Positions 1-9,840 are shown, counted from the stretch's first letter. The stretch is DNA of 64,000 bases from Roseateles hydrophilus (GCF_026712245.1 NZ_JAPPUY010000001.1:1364001-1428000); one strand, 5' to 3'. Notes: generated from the letters alone by a model not told the origin. A program made the numbers and translations.

Positions 1-1
1 C

Positions 2-985
2 ACCGACGGCGACGACACCCTGCTCGCCGCCGCCATCCGCAACGGCGTGGGCCTGCCCTACGGCTGCAAGGACGGCGCCTGCGGCTCCTGCAAGAGCAAG
101 CTGCTGGAAGGCAGCGTCGTGCACGGCAACCACCAGGCCAAGGCGCTGTCGGCCGAGGAAGAGGCCGCCGGCTTCGTGCTGACCTGCTGCGCCCGCCCGC
201 AGACCGACTGCACGCTCGAAGCCCGCACCGTGCCCGGCGCTGGCGAGTTCCCGGTGCTGAAGCTGCCCACGCGCGTGGCGGCGATGACGCGCCCCGCGCC
301 CGATGTCGCCGTGCTGACCATGCAGCTGGCCGCCAACCAGAACTTCCAGTTCCGCGCCGGCCAGTACGTCGAGTTCATCCTGCGCGACGGCGCTCGCCGC
401 AGCTACTCGATGGCCAACGCGCCGCACTCGCTGCCGGGCCAGATCGAGCTGCACATCCGCCACATGCCCGGCGGCAAGTTCACCGATCACGTGTTCGGTG
501 CGCTCAAGGAGAAGGACATCCTGCGCATGGAAGGCCCGTTCGGCAGCTTCTTCCTGCGCGAGGACAGCGCCAAGCCCATCGTGCTGCTGGCCAGCGGCAC
601 GGGCTTCGCGCCCATCAAGGCCATCATCGAGCGCGCCCGCCACATCGGCTCCACCCGCCCCATGGTGCTGTACTGGGGCGCCCGCAAGCAGGCCGACCTG
701 TACCTGAGCGACTGGGTGGCCCAGCAGGCCGCCGAGTGGCCCACGCTGAGCTATGTGCCGGTGCTGTCCGAGCCCGACGCAGGCTGGGCGGGCCGCACCG
801 GCTTCGTCCACCAGGCCGTCATGCAGGACCTGCCGGACCTGTCCGGCCACCAGGTCTACGCCTGCGGTGCGCCCATCATGGTGGAGTCCGCACACAAGGA
901 TCTCGTCGCGCAATGCCAGCTGCCGGACGGCGAGTTCTACGCCGACGCCTTCACCTCTGAAGCAGACAAACATGTCGGCGCGTAG
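2..985 (+). CDS. 2Fe-2S ferredoxin-type flavin reductase (CDP-6-deoxy-delta-3,4-glucoseen reductase-like), 5' partial
   Basis: The reading frame is open from the left edge, so the start codon and about 20-30 N-terminal residues lie outside the window. An N-terminal plant-type [2Fe-2S] domain is visible from the Cys spacing in YGCKDGACGSCK and the later LTCC. A ferredoxin-reductase module follows, with the FAD motif RSYSMANAP and the nucleotide-binding motif LLASGTGFAP. Such proteins pass electrons from NAD(P)H through FAD to the iron-sulfur cluster and on to a partner oxygenase or dehydratase. The product name is the usual Burkholderiales label; the real partner is unknown because the upstream neighbours are not in the window. 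Confidence 0.85.
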   Translation, partial: TDGDDTLLAAAIRNGVGLPYGCKDGACGSCKSKLLEGSVVHGNHQAKALSAEEEAAGFVLTCCARPQTDCTLEARTVPGAGEFPVLKLPTRVAAMTRPAPDVAVLTMQLAANQNFQFRAGQYVEFILRDGARRSYSMANAPHSLPGQIELHIRHMPGGKFTDHVFGALKEKDILRMEGPFGSFFLREDSAKPIVLLASGTGFAPIKAIIERARHIGSTRPMVLYWGARKQADLYLSDWVAQQAAEWPTLSYVPVLSEPDAGWAGRTGFVHQAVMQDLPDLSGHQVYACGAPIMVESAHKDLVAQCQLPDGEFYADAFTSEADKHVGA

Positions 986-1013
986 CGCCGCCCTGTTTGC
1001 AGTGAAGGGTCAT

Positions 1014-1031
1014 ATTCGCCTTGGGGCGAAT
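1014..1031. other. Short perfect hairpin between genes
   Basis: A 7-bp stem (ATTCGCC/GGCGAAT) closes a TTGG tetraloop 28 bases after the reductase stop. No T-run follows, so intrinsic termination is doubtful. It could be an mRNA 3' end processing or stability structure. Confidence 0.35.
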
Positions 1032-1063
1032 GTGAGTCGAAACTACAAGCACCTGATTTAGAA

Positions 1064-1792
1064 ATGTTCGAACCGCCGTGGACCGACCCCGCCGACCTCG
1101 TCGGCGCGCTGAAACGTGAGGGCGAGGTCGTGCTCGCGCCGCAGGCGCTGGGCGCCCTGGGCGTGTCCGCGGCGGACCTCGACACCCTCAAGCCCTGTTG
1201 GGACGACCTGCCGCCCGATGGCTACCTGAAGGACGGCGGCCGCTACCGCTTCCGCCGCCACGGCTGCTTCGTCGCCGACGGCGACACGCTGACACTGCAG
1301 CCCCACCGCGCCCACTGGCAGCCGCTGGACTACAACGCGCTGCACGGCGGCATCCAGCGCTGGTATGTGCCGCTGGCGCAGGAGATGGTGGCCTCGCCCG
1401 CGTGGAACGCGCTGCTGCTGGGCTTGGCCCGCGTGGCCTCGGCGATGAAGGGCGAGCAGCCCTGGTTCATCGAGGCCCACCCCTTCCGCATCGACACCAG
1501 CGACGGCATCGGCCGCCCCACGCCCGAGGGCGCGCACCGCGACGGCGTGGACCTCGTGGCCGTGCTGCTGGTGAGCCGTCATGAGATCAAGGGCGGCGAG
1601 TCCCGCGTGTTCGAGGCCCACGGCCCGGCCGGCCAGCGCTTCACGATGACGCAGCCCTGGACGCTGCTGCTGCTGGACGACGAGCGCGTCATCCACGAGA
1701 CCACGCCCATCCAGCCGCTGACACCCGGCGAGCGGGGCTGGCGCGACACCCTGGTGCTGACGCTGCGCCGCGGCGGTTTCCAGGGGCCCTGA
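1064..1792 (+). CDS. 2OG-Fe(II) dioxygenase family protein
   Basis: A 242-residue protein resembling the BsmA/IDO-type 2-oxoglutarate-Fe dioxygenase family (Pfam 2OG-Fe_Oxy_2 type). The probable iron ligands are visible: H158 and D160 in GAHRDGVD and H211 in ERVIHETTP, with R227 in GWRDTLVLTL placed to bind 2-oxoglutarate. Known family members hydroxylate free amino acids such as isoleucine, but the substrate here cannot be read from sequence. The ATG at 1064 starts the conserved region without a clear Shine-Dalgarno sequence. It stands alone, 78 bases after the reductase and 112 bases before the GH2 gene, and no signal peptide is seen, so it is likely cytoplasmic. Confidence 0.8.
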   Translation: MFEPPWTDPADLVGALKREGEVVLAPQALGALGVSAADLDTLKPCWDDLPPDGYLKDGGRYRFRRHGCFVADGDTLTLQPHRAHWQPLDYNALHGGIQRWYVPLAQEMVASPAWNALLLGLARVASAMKGEQPWFIEAHPFRIDTSDGIGRPTPEGAHRDGVDLVAVLLVSRHEIKGGESRVFEAHGPAGQRFTMTQPWTLLLLDDERVIHETTPIQPLTPGERGWRDTLVLTLRRGGFQGP

Positions 1793-1904
1793 GCGGGCCG
1801 CGCGGGCGCCTCAACGCTCGCCTTCTTGACCGGAACGCACAGCCGCTCGCGCCTAGCATCCCCGGCACCGGCAGGCACGAGGCCGCCGGCACCGGGAGCC
1901 CGCC

Positions 1905-4900
1905 GTGGAACTTCGACGACTCGCCCGCCCGCTGCAGGCCGGGCTGCTGCTGGCCTGCGCGCTGGCCATGCCGGCGGCTGGCGCGCAGCCCGCGCCCACC
2001 ACACAGACGCTGATGCTGTCCGGCACCGGGCCGGACGACGCGGTGGAGTGGGACTTCCGCATCGACGGCGGCATGCGCGCCGGCGAGGCGGCGCGCATCA
2101 AGGTGCCATCCAACTGGCAGCAGCAAGGCTTTGGCCGCTACCAGTACGGCTACGACAAGGGTCCGCGCCAGGCCGACACCGGCACCTACCACCGCCGCTT
2201 CACGGTGCCGGCCGACTGGCAGGGCCGCACGGTGCGCGTCGTGTTCGACGCGGTGATGACCGACACGCTCGTGAAGCTCAACGGCCACGTCGTCGGCCCT
2301 GTGCACCAGGGCGGCTTCAACCGCTTCAGCCATGACGTGACGCGCTGGCTCAAGCCCGGCGAGGACAACGACCTCGAGGTGCAGGTCAGCGAGGCCTCGG
2401 CCGATGCGGCCACCGACATCGCCGAGCGCCACGGCGACTACTGGGTGTTCGGCGGCATCTACCGGCCGGTCTGGCTGGAGGCGTCGCCGCCGCAGTCCAT
2501 CGCGCACGTGGCCATCCACGCGCAGGCCAGCGGCGAGCTCACGGCCGACGTGACGCTGCGCGCGCCACGCACGGTGACACGCGTCGTCGCCCAGGTCACG
2601 GCCCGCGACGGCACGCCGGTGGGCGCGCCCATCGGCGTGGCACTGCCGGCAGGCGGCACGGGCCGCGTGCGCGTCGCCGGACGCATCCCACAGCCGCTGC
2701 TGTGGACCGCCGAGACGCCGCACCTCTACCAGCTGCAGTTGACGCTGATGGAGGGCGAGCGGGCCGTGCACCACGTCACCGAGCGCTTCGGTTTCCGGAC
2801 CTTCGAGGTGCGCGCCGGCCAGGGGCTGTTCCTGAACGGCCAGCGGCTGATGCTCAAGGGCATCAACCGCCACAGCTTCCGCCCCGACACCGGCCGCGCC
2901 GTGTCGCGCGCGCAAGCCTATGAAGACGCGCGCCTCATCAAGTCCATGAACATGAACGCGATGCGCGTGGCGCACTACGCGCCCGAGAAGGCCTTCCTGG
3001 AAGCGGCCGACGAGCTGGGGCTGTACGTCATCAACGAGCTCAGCGGCTGGCAGCAGGCACACGGCACCGAGGTGGGCCGCAAGCTGGTGCGCGCGCTGGT
3101 GGAGCGCGACGTCAACCACCCCAGCATCCTGCTCTGGAGCAACGGCAACGAGGGCGGCTGGAACCGCGAACTGGACGGCGACTTCGCGCTCCACGACCCG
3201 CAGGCGCGGCCCGTCATCCATCCATGGGAAGCGTTCGGCGGCATCGACACCAAGCACTACCCCCGCTACCCCGACCTGCAGCGCCGCCTGGCCGGCGACA
3301 CGCTGGTGCTGCCCACCGAGTTCCTGCACGGCCTGTTCGACGGCGGCCTGGGCGCGGGGTTGGACGACTACTGGCGCGCGATGAAGGCCTCGCCGCGTGG
3401 CGCCGGCGGCTTCCTGTGGAACCTGGCCGACGAAGGCATCGCGCGCACCGACCAGGGCGGGCGGCTGGACCTGTTCGGCAGCTATGCGCCCGACGGCATC
3501 GTCGGCCCGCGGGGCGAGCAGGAGCCCAGCTACTTCACCGTGAAGGAGATCTGGTCGCCGGTGCAGATCGACCCGCCGGTGCTGGACGCGCAGTTCAATG
3601 GCGTGCTCAAGCTCCACAACGCGTTCGACTTCACACCGCTGAGCGCCGTGCGCCTGCGCTGGGAATGGATCCGCTTTGCCGACGCCAGCGACCACACGCA
3701 GCAGGCCGCGGTGCTGGCCCAGGGGGAACTGGCCGGCTCCGCCGTGGCGCCGCAGGCCACCGGCGAGCTGAAGCTGCCGCTGCCGACGGCCTGGCAGCAC
3801 GCCGACGCGCTGCGGCTGACGGCAACGCGCGGCGACGAGGCGCTGTGGACCTGGGTCTGGGCCAGGCCCGGCCAGCCCGTCGTGCGGCTGGACGCACCCC
3901 GCGCCGGCACGCCCACGGCCACGCGCGACGGCGACGACATCCGCCTGCAGGCCGGCGCGTTCTCCGCCCGCTTCGACGCACGCACCGGGCTGCTGCGTGA
4001 GCTGGCCCGCGGCGGCCAGGTGCAGTCGCTGGCCAACGGACCGCGCCTGGTCGTCGCCCGGCCCAAGTCGGCGGCCGAACCCCGCTGGCAGCTGCCGGCC
4101 AGCCGTGGCGACGGCGTCTACGAGTTCCCCACCGCGACGATGGCCAACATCGCCAGCATCGATCTGGGCATCACCGAGGCCGACGGCTGGGCCGGCTTCC
4201 GGCTGGAGCTGTCGGCCGACGGGCAGCGCTGGCAGATCGCCTACGACAGCGCCCGCGTGGCGCGCGACGGGCAGACCTACCTCTTTCCGCCCCAGCCCGT
4301 GCAGGGGCTGCGCGTGACGCGGCTGGCCGGCGTGCGGCGCACGCCCGCGGTCGTGGCCGTGAAACTCGCGTTCGAGGCCGAGCGCTTCGCGGTGCCGGCG
4401 CTGCCGATCGCCGTGACGACGGGCAGCGACGCCCACGGCGCGTGGCTGGACGCGCCCGGCGCCGGCGGCCTGGAGCGCCTGCGCTGGACGCTGCGCAACG
4501 ACGGGATGCTGGTGCTGGACTACGGCTACCCGCTGCAGGGCCCGGTGCTGTACCACGGCATCACGTTTGACCGCCCGCAGACCGACGCCAGCCCGGTGCG
4601 CGCGCTGGCGCGCGGGCCGCAGCCGGTGTGGCAGAACCGCCTGCGCGGCCCGGTGCTGGGCGTGCACGACTTGATGCCCGGCGGCTACTTCGCCGACCCG
4701 CGCTGGCTGCGGCTGCCGTCAGCGGCGGGCGACATGCTGGTCGTCAACGAGGGCGCGCCCTTTCTGCAGCTGGGCGCGCGGCTGGCGGACTTTCCGACCA
4801 CCAGCGTCGAGTTCCCGGCCGGCGACCTCGGCTTCCTGCACGCCATTCCCGCGATGGGTGCCAAGGGCCAGGCGGCCGACCTGACCGGCCCGGCCGGCCA

Positions 4901-4952
4901 GCCCGCGCTCGCGTCGGGCCGCTACGAGGGCCGACTTCTGCTGAAGTTCTGA
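1905..4952 (+). CDS. Secreted glycoside hydrolase family 2 protein (beta-galactosidase-like)
   Basis: A 1015-residue protein starting at GTG, with GGGAG seven bases upstream. Residues 1-27 look like a Sec signal peptide ending in PAAGA. Residues about 90-300 hold the sugar-binding jelly roll and Ig-like domains of GH2. The TIM barrel follows: the probable acid/base is E416 in WSNGNEGG and the probable nucleophile is E472 in PTEFLHG. The last 400 residues form further beta-rich domains typical of long GH2 enzymes. Expected role: exo-hydrolysis of beta-linked sugars (galactoside, glucuronide or mannoside) outside the cytoplasm; specificity is not readable. The gene stands alone with its own terminator and no transporter or regulator beside it. 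Confidence 0.88.
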   Translation: MELRRLARPLQAGLLLACALAMPAAGAQPAPTTQTLMLSGTGPDDAVEWDFRIDGGMRAGEAARIKVPSNWQQQGFGRYQYGYDKGPRQADTGTYHRRFTVPADWQGRTVRVVFDAVMTDTLVKLNGHVVGPVHQGGFNRFSHDVTRWLKPGEDNDLEVQVSEASADAATDIAERHGDYWVFGGIYRPVWLEASPPQSIAHVAIHAQASGELTADVTLRAPRTVTRVVAQVTARDGTPVGAPIGVALPAGGTGRVRVAGRIPQPLLWTAETPHLYQLQLTLMEGERAVHHVTERFGFRTFEVRAGQGLFLNGQRLMLKGINRHSFRPDTGRAVSRAQAYEDARLIKSMNMNAMRVAHYAPEKAFLEAADELGLYVINELSGWQQAHGTEVGRKLVRALVERDVNHPSILLWSNGNEGGWNRELDGDFALHDPQARPVIHPWEAFGGIDTKHYPRYPDLQRRLAGDTLVLPTEFLHGLFDGGLGAGLDDYWRAMKASPRGAGGFLWNLADEGIARTDQGGRLDLFGSYAPDGIVGPRGEQEPSYFTVKEIWSPVQIDPPVLDAQFNGVLKLHNAFDFTPLSAVRLRWEWIRFADASDHTQQAAVLAQGELAGSAVAPQATGELKLPLPTAWQHADALRLTATRGDEALWTWVWARPGQPVVRLDAPRAGTPTATRDGDDIRLQAGAFSARFDARTGLLRELARGGQVQSLANGPRLVVARPKSAAEPRWQLPASRGDGVYEFPTATMANIASIDLGITEADGWAGFRLELSADGQRWQIAYDSARVARDGQTYLFPPQPVQGLRVTRLAGVRRTPAVVAVKLAFEAERFAVPALPIAVTTGSDAHGAWLDAPGAGGLERLRWTLRNDGMLVLDYGYPLQGPVLYHGITFDRPQTDASPVRALARGPQPVWQNRLRGPVLGVHDLMPGGYFADPRWLRLPSAAGDMLVVNEGAPFLQLGARLADFPTTSVEFPAGDLGFLHAIPAMGAKGQAADLTGPAGQPALASGRYEGRLLLKF

Positions 4953-4970
4953 GGGTTCATAGAATGGCAG

Positions 4971-5002
4971 CGGCCACGCCAAAAGCGTGGCCGTTCTTCT
5001 TT
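4971..5002 (+). terminator. Intrinsic terminator after GH2 gene
   Basis: A 9-bp perfect stem (CGGCCACGC/GCGTGGCCG) with a five-base CAAAA loop is followed by the T-rich tract TTCTTCTTT. It separates the GH2 gene from the dehydrogenase gene starting at 5032. Confidence 0.8.
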
Positions 5003-5031
5003 CACTGCCGCGCCAAAAGCGCCTGATCGTC

Positions 5032-6087
5032 ATGACCCCCTCCTCCCTCTTCGGCCTGCCCGACCAGGCCGCCCACGAGCGCGTGCTGCTCGCCACCGAC
5101 CCGGCCACCGGCCTCAAGGCCATCCTCGCCGTGCACAGCACCGCGCGCGGCCCCGCCTTCGGCGGCTGCCGCCTGTGGCACTACGACTCCGAAGCCGCCG
5201 CGCTCAACGACGCGCTGCGCCTGTCGCAAGGCATGAGCCTGAAGAACGCGCTGGCCGACCTGCCCTTCGGCGGCGGCAAGGCCGTCATCCTGAAGCCGCA
5301 GGGCGACTTCGACCGCCCCGCCCTCTTCGCCGCCTTCGGCCGCGCCGTGCAGTCGCTGAATGGCGCCTACATCACCGCCGAGGACGTCGGCACGACGACC
5401 GCCGACATGCGCGGCCTGCAGGCCGTGACGCCCTTCGTCAGCGGTATCCCGCGTGACGACGCGTTCGGCGGCGACCCCAGCCCCAAGACGGCCTGGGGCG
5501 TGTTCGTGTCCATCCAGGCCGGCGTGCGCCTCGTGCTGGGCCGCAGCTCGCTGGACGGCGTGCGCGTCGCGCTGCAGGGCCTGGGCGCGGTGGGCTGGCA
5601 CCTGGCCGAGTTCCTGCACCGGGCCGGTGCCAAGCTGGTGGTGGCCGATGTGGACGCAGCCAAGGTCGAGCGCGCGGTGGCGCAGTTCGGCGCCGTGGCC
5701 GTGCATGTGGGCGAAATCCTGGCGGCCGATGTCGACGTGCTGGCGCCCTGCGCCCTGGGCGCGTCACTGAACGCGCAAACGGTGCCCGCCGTGCGCGCCA
5801 AGCTGATTGCCGGCGCGGCCAACAACCAGCTGGCGACGCCGGCCGATGGCGACGCGCTGCAGGCGCGCGGCATCTGCTACCTGCCCGACTACCTGGTGAA
5901 TGCCGGCGGCATCATCAGCGTGGCACGCGAGTACCGTGGTGAGGGCGAAGAAGCAGCCGTGATGGCCGAGGTCAGCAAGATCGCCGAGCGCGTGGAGGAG
6001 TTGCTGCAGCGCGTGCAGAAGGCCGACTCGACACCGGCCCGCGTCGCCGACGACTGGGCGCGCAGCAAGCTCGTCACGCTGGGCTGA
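5032..6087 (+). CDS. Leu/Phe/Val dehydrogenase family protein (leucine dehydrogenase-like)
   Basis: A 351-residue amino acid dehydrogenase. ATG 5032 is chosen because the longer GTG reading (4987) would start inside the GH2 terminator hairpin. Residues 71-86 carry the family lysines in LKNALADLPFGGGKAVI (K71 for substrate carboxylate, K83 catalytic). A Rossmann motif GLGAVGWHLAEF lies near residue 181. The enzyme class oxidatively deaminates leucine, valine or isoleucine to the 2-oxoacid plus ammonium using NAD+. It converges on the liv transporter genes, so a shared role in branched-chain amino acid use is plausible. The exact substrate (Leu versus Phe) is not certain from sequence alone. 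Confidence 0.87.
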   Translation: MTPSSLFGLPDQAAHERVLLATDPATGLKAILAVHSTARGPAFGGCRLWHYDSEAAALNDALRLSQGMSLKNALADLPFGGGKAVILKPQGDFDRPALFAAFGRAVQSLNGAYITAEDVGTTTADMRGLQAVTPFVSGIPRDDAFGGDPSPKTAWGVFVSIQAGVRLVLGRSSLDGVRVALQGLGAVGWHLAEFLHRAGAKLVVADVDAAKVERAVAQFGAVAVHVGEILAADVDVLAPCALGASLNAQTVPAVRAKLIAGAANNQLATPADGDALQARGICYLPDYLVNAGGIISVAREYRGEGEEAAVMAEVSKIAERVEELLQRVQKADSTPARVADDWARSKLVTLG

Positions 6088-6100
6088 TCTTCAAAGGAAA

Positions 6101-6203
6101 CCGCCTGGCGTTGCCAGGCGTGCGTCCTTCAAGCGGCCGCCGTGTGGCTGGCTTTGCCAGGCCACGGGCGGCGCCCCTTGAGGTGGAGGCGCGTGAGCGC
6201 CTC
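6101..6203. repeat. Cluster of three hairpins in convergent gap (REP-like, probable bidirectional terminator)
   Basis: Three successive hairpins fill the gap between the dehydrogenase and livF: 6102-6120 (8-bp stem CGCCTGGC/GCCAGGCG), 6136-6173 (imperfect, TGGCTGG/CCAGGCCA core with GC-rich outer arms) and 6186-6203 (7-bp stem GAGGCGC/GCGCCTC, GTGA loop). There is no long T-run. From memory such GC-rich palindrome trains recur between genes in Burkholderiales. Here it probably separates the two converging transcripts. Confidence 0.5.
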
Positions 6204-6216
6204 GGGGGTGGGCCGC

Positions 6217-6939
6217 TCACTCGCCCAGGTAGGCAGCGCGAACCTTCGGGTCGTTGAGCAGCGCCTTGCCCTCGCCTTCCATCGTGACCTCGCCGGACTC
6301 CATCACGTAGCCGCGGTTGGCCAGCTCCAGCGCGCGGCTGGCGTTCTGCTCGACGAGCAGCACCGTGACACCCTGCTGGTGGATGTCGTTCACGACCTCG
6401 AAGATCTTGTCCACCATGATGGGCGACAGGCCCATGGACGGCTCGTCCAGCAGCAGCACCTTGGGGCGGGCCATCAGCGCGCGGCCCATGGCCAGCATCT
6501 GCTGCTCGCCGCCGGACATCGTGCCGGCCAGCTGCTTGGCGCGTTCCTTCAGCCGCGGGAACAGCGTGAAGACCTTGTCCATGTCGGACTCGATCTCGCC
6601 GTCGTTGCGGTTGTAGGCGCCCATCTGCAGGTTCTCGACGATGGTCATGCGCGTGAACGTGCCGCGGCCCTCGGGCACCATCACCAGGCCCTGCTTGGCC
6701 AGGTCCCAGGCGCCCTTGCCCTTGATGGACTGGCCGAGGTAGCTCACATCGCCAGCGGCGACCGGCTGCAGGCCGGTGACGGCCTTCAGCGTCGTCGTCT
6801 TGCCGGCGCCGTTGGCGCCGATCAGCGACACCAGTTCGCCCTCGCGCACCTCGAAGTTGACGCCCTTGACGGCCTGGATGCCGCCGTAGGCCACCTTCAG
6901 GCCGCTGACCTTGAGCAGGGTTTGCTTTGCTTCTGCCAT
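6217..6939 (-). CDS. livF: Branched-chain amino acid ABC transporter ATP-binding protein LivF
   Basis: A 240-residue ABC ATPase of the LivF subfamily. The Walker A motif GANGAGKTTT is at residues 41-50, the signature MSGGEQQML near 141, and a Walker B LLLDEPSMGL follows. Start MAEAKQTLLK is chosen because upstream in-frame sequence runs into livG coding DNA with no family resemblance. It is the last gene of livHMGF, 8 bases after livG. With LivG it powers uptake of leucine, isoleucine or valine, or of related amides, through the LivH-LivM channel in the inner membrane. Confidence 0.95.
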   Translation of the reverse strand: MAEAKQTLLKVSGLKVAYGGIQAVKGVNFEVREGELVSLIGANGAGKTTTLKAVTGLQPVAAGDVSYLGQSIKGKGAWDLAKQGLVMVPEGRGTFTRMTIVENLQMGAYNRNDGEIESDMDKVFTLFPRLKERAKQLAGTMSGGEQQMLAMGRALMARPKVLLLDEPSMGLSPIMVDKIFEVVNDIHQQGVTVLLVEQNASRALELANRGYVMESGEVTMEGEGKALLNDPKVRAAYLGE

Positions 6940-6947
6940 GTGCGTGC

Positions 6948-7733
<786 letters not shown>

Positions 7734-7750
7734 GGTGCTTGCGTCCCTTC

Positions 7751-8833
7751 TCACTTCACGGGCGTGGGCGCGGCCTTGCCGTGCTCCGGCGCCGGCCACA
7801 GGCCACGCGGGCGCACCAGCATGATGATGATCATGGCCAGTGCCACGAGCAGCTGGCGCAGGATGGCGGCATCGATGCGGCCGTCGGTCATGGCCTGGAT
7901 GTCACCGGCCACGTAGCGCAGCACTTCGGGCAGCGCGGCCAGCATCAGCGCGCCGAGGATGACGCCGGGGATGTGGCCGATGCCGCCCAACACCACCATC
8001 GCGACGATCATCACCGACTCCTGCAGGCTGAAGGACTCAGGCGACACGAAGCCCTGGAAGCTCGCGAACATCGCACCGGCCACGCCGCCGAAGGTGGCGC
8101 CCATGCCGAAGGCCAGCAGCTTCATGTTGCGGGTGTTGATGCCCATGGCCTTGGCGGCGATCTCGTCCTCGCGGATGGCCATCCACGCGCGGCCGATGCG
8201 CGACTGCTCGAGGCGATAGCAGACGATCACGCTGATGACCACCAGGGCCAGGAACAGGTAGTAGTACAGCGTCACCGAGGGCAGCGTGTAGCCGGCCACC
8301 TCCAGCGGCTTGCCCAGGTCCACGCCGAACAGCTGGAAGGAGTCGATCTGGCCGATGCCGCGCGGGCCGTTGGTCACGTTGACCGGGTGCTCCAGGTTGT
8401 TCAGGAACACGCGGATGATTTCGCCGAAGCCCAGCGTGACGATGGCCAGGTAGTCGCCGCGCAGCTTCAGCGTCGGCGCGCCCAGCAGCACGCCGAACAG
8501 CGCCGCCAGGCCCGCACCCAGCGGGATGACGATCCACAACGGCGAGTGCAGGCCGTTGGGGAACATGGCCTGGAAGGCCTCGAAGTTCTCGCTGAGGTGC
8601 GGGCTGGCCATCAACGCGAACATGTAGGAGCCGACCGCATAGAAGGCCACATAGCCCAGGTCCAGCAGGCCGGCGTAGCCGACGACGATGTTCAGGCCCA
8701 GCGCCAGCAGCACGTAGAGCAGCGCCAGGTCGATGATGCGCACCGGGCCGTTGCCCAGTTGCTGTGCGAACAACGGCACGACCAGCAGGCCGATGGCCGC
8801 AGCGAGGAAGGTGACGAGTTTCTTGGTTTGCAT
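7751..8833 (-). CDS. livM: Branched-chain amino acid ABC transporter permease LivM
   Basis: A 360-residue polytopic inner-membrane protein. The N-terminus (MQTKKLVTFLAAAIGLLVV) begins the first membrane segment, and the family motif NIVVGYAGLLDLGYVAF and the permease loop AIREDEIAAKAMGIN are visible. ATG at 8833 is chosen over an upstream in-frame TTG because GAGGAG lies eight bases before it. The gene follows livH by 11 bases. Confidence 0.94.
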   Translation of the reverse strand: MQTKKLVTFLAAAIGLLVVPLFAQQLGNGPVRIIDLALLYVLLALGLNIVVGYAGLLDLGYVAFYAVGSYMFALMASPHLSENFEAFQAMFPNGLHSPLWIVIPLGAGLAALFGVLLGAPTLKLRGDYLAIVTLGFGEIIRVFLNNLEHPVNVTNGPRGIGQIDSFQLFGVDLGKPLEVAGYTLPSVTLYYYLFLALVVISVIVCYRLEQSRIGRAWMAIREDEIAAKAMGINTRNMKLLAFGMGATFGGVAGAMFASFQGFVSPESFSLQESVMIVAMVVLGGIGHIPGVILGALMLAALPEVLRYVAGDIQAMTDGRIDAAILRQLLVALAMIIIMLVRPRGLWPAPEHGKAAPTPVK

Positions 8834-8844
8834 GCTGTGTCTCC

Positions 8845-9768
8845 TCAAGCCCGGTCGGCCACGCGCTCGCCCAGCAGGCCGGAAGGCCGCAGCGTCAGCA
8901 CGAGGATGAGGGCCACGAAGGCGAAGATGTCGGCGTAGTGGCTGCCCAGCACGCCGCCGGTCAGGTCACCCAGGTAACCCGCACCGATGGACTCGATCAG
9001 GCCCAGCACCAGGCCGCCGACCACTGCCCCGGCGAGGTTGCCGATGCCGCCCAGCACAGCTGCCGTGAAGGCCTTCAGGCCCGGCATGAAGCCCATGGTG
9101 TGCTGCACCGTGCCGTAATTGGCCGCCCACATCAGGCCGGCGACGGCCGCGAGCGCGGCACCGATGACGAAGGTGGTGGAGATGATGAAGTCGGGCTTCA
9201 CACCCATCAGGCCGGCCACGCGCGGGTTCTCGGCGGTGGCCCGCATGGCGCGGCCCAGCTTGGTGTAGTTCACCAGGTACATCAGCGCTGCCAGGATGCA
9301 GACCGTCAGGCCCAGGATCAGGCACTGCGTGACGGTGATCACCGGGCCGCCCAGGTCGAAGGGCTCGGTAGGCAGCAGCAGCGGGAAGGGCTTGGGGTTG
9401 GGTTTCCAGATGATCATGGCCAGCACCTGCAGCAGCAGCGACATGCCCATGGCCGTGATCAGCGGCGCCAGCCGCGGCGCATTGCGCAGCGGCCGGTAGG
9501 CGATCTTCTCGACCGCGTAGTTCAGCACTGCGCAGACGACGGTGGCCACCGCCAGGCCGATGAGCATCAGCGCCCAGCCTGGCAGGCCGGAGTCGCCCAG
9601 CACGGTGACGACGGTCCACGCGATCATGGCGCCGACCATCAGGATCTCGCCGTGCGCAAAGTTGATGAGGTTGATGATGCCGTAGACCATCGTGTAGCCG
9701 AGCGCGACGAGGGCATACATGCTCCCGAGCACCAGGCCGTTGATGATCTGTTGAATCAGAGTCTCCAT
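8845..9768 (-). CDS. livH: Branched-chain amino acid ABC transporter permease LivH
   Basis: A 307-residue permease with about eight membrane segments. The opening METLIQQIINGLVLGSMYAL and the motif YGIINLINFAHGE are typical of LivH. It is the first gene of the minus-strand livHMGF operon. Its start lies about 44 bases downstream of the transcription start predicted from a sigma-54 promoter at 9824-9840. GGGAG precedes the ATG (GGGAGCCCTCATG). No livJ/livK binding-protein gene is adjacent, so the periplasmic receptor must be encoded elsewhere. Confidence 0.94.
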   Translation of the reverse strand: METLIQQIINGLVLGSMYALVALGYTMVYGIINLINFAHGEILMVGAMIAWTVVTVLGDSGLPGWALMLIGLAVATVVCAVLNYAVEKIAYRPLRNAPRLAPLITAMGMSLLLQVLAMIIWKPNPKPFPLLLPTEPFDLGGPVITVTQCLILGLTVCILAALMYLVNYTKLGRAMRATAENPRVAGLMGVKPDFIISTTFVIGAALAAVAGLMWAANYGTVQHTMGFMPGLKAFTAAVLGGIGNLAGAVVGGLVLGLIESIGAGYLGDLTGGVLGSHYADIFAFVALILVLTLRPSGLLGERVADRA

Positions 9769-9823
9769 GAGGGCTCCCGAAATTTGTTGGGCGCAGCATG
9801 CGCCACGCGACGCAGGGTGAATC

Positions 9824-9840
9824 GCAACCCCCGTGCCAAT
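9824..9840 (-). promoter_or_regulatory. Sigma-54 (RpoN) -24/-12 promoter of livHMGF
   Basis: On the minus strand the sequence reads ATTGGCACGGGGGTTGC. This matches the sigma-54 consensus TGGCACG-N4-TTGC at every fixed base, with the required ten bases between the -24 GG (9837-9836) and the -12 GC (9825-9824). The predicted start is near 9812, giving a 44-base leader to livH. The gene pair transcribed in the opposite direction encodes a sigma-54 activator and its kinase, which supports the call. In vivo activity is inferred. Confidence 0.82.

Noticed and set aside
4987-5031. Fifteen extra N-terminal residues for the leucine-dehydrogenase-like protein from a GTG start
   Set aside because: That start lies within the terminator hairpin of the upstream gene and the residues do not resemble the family.
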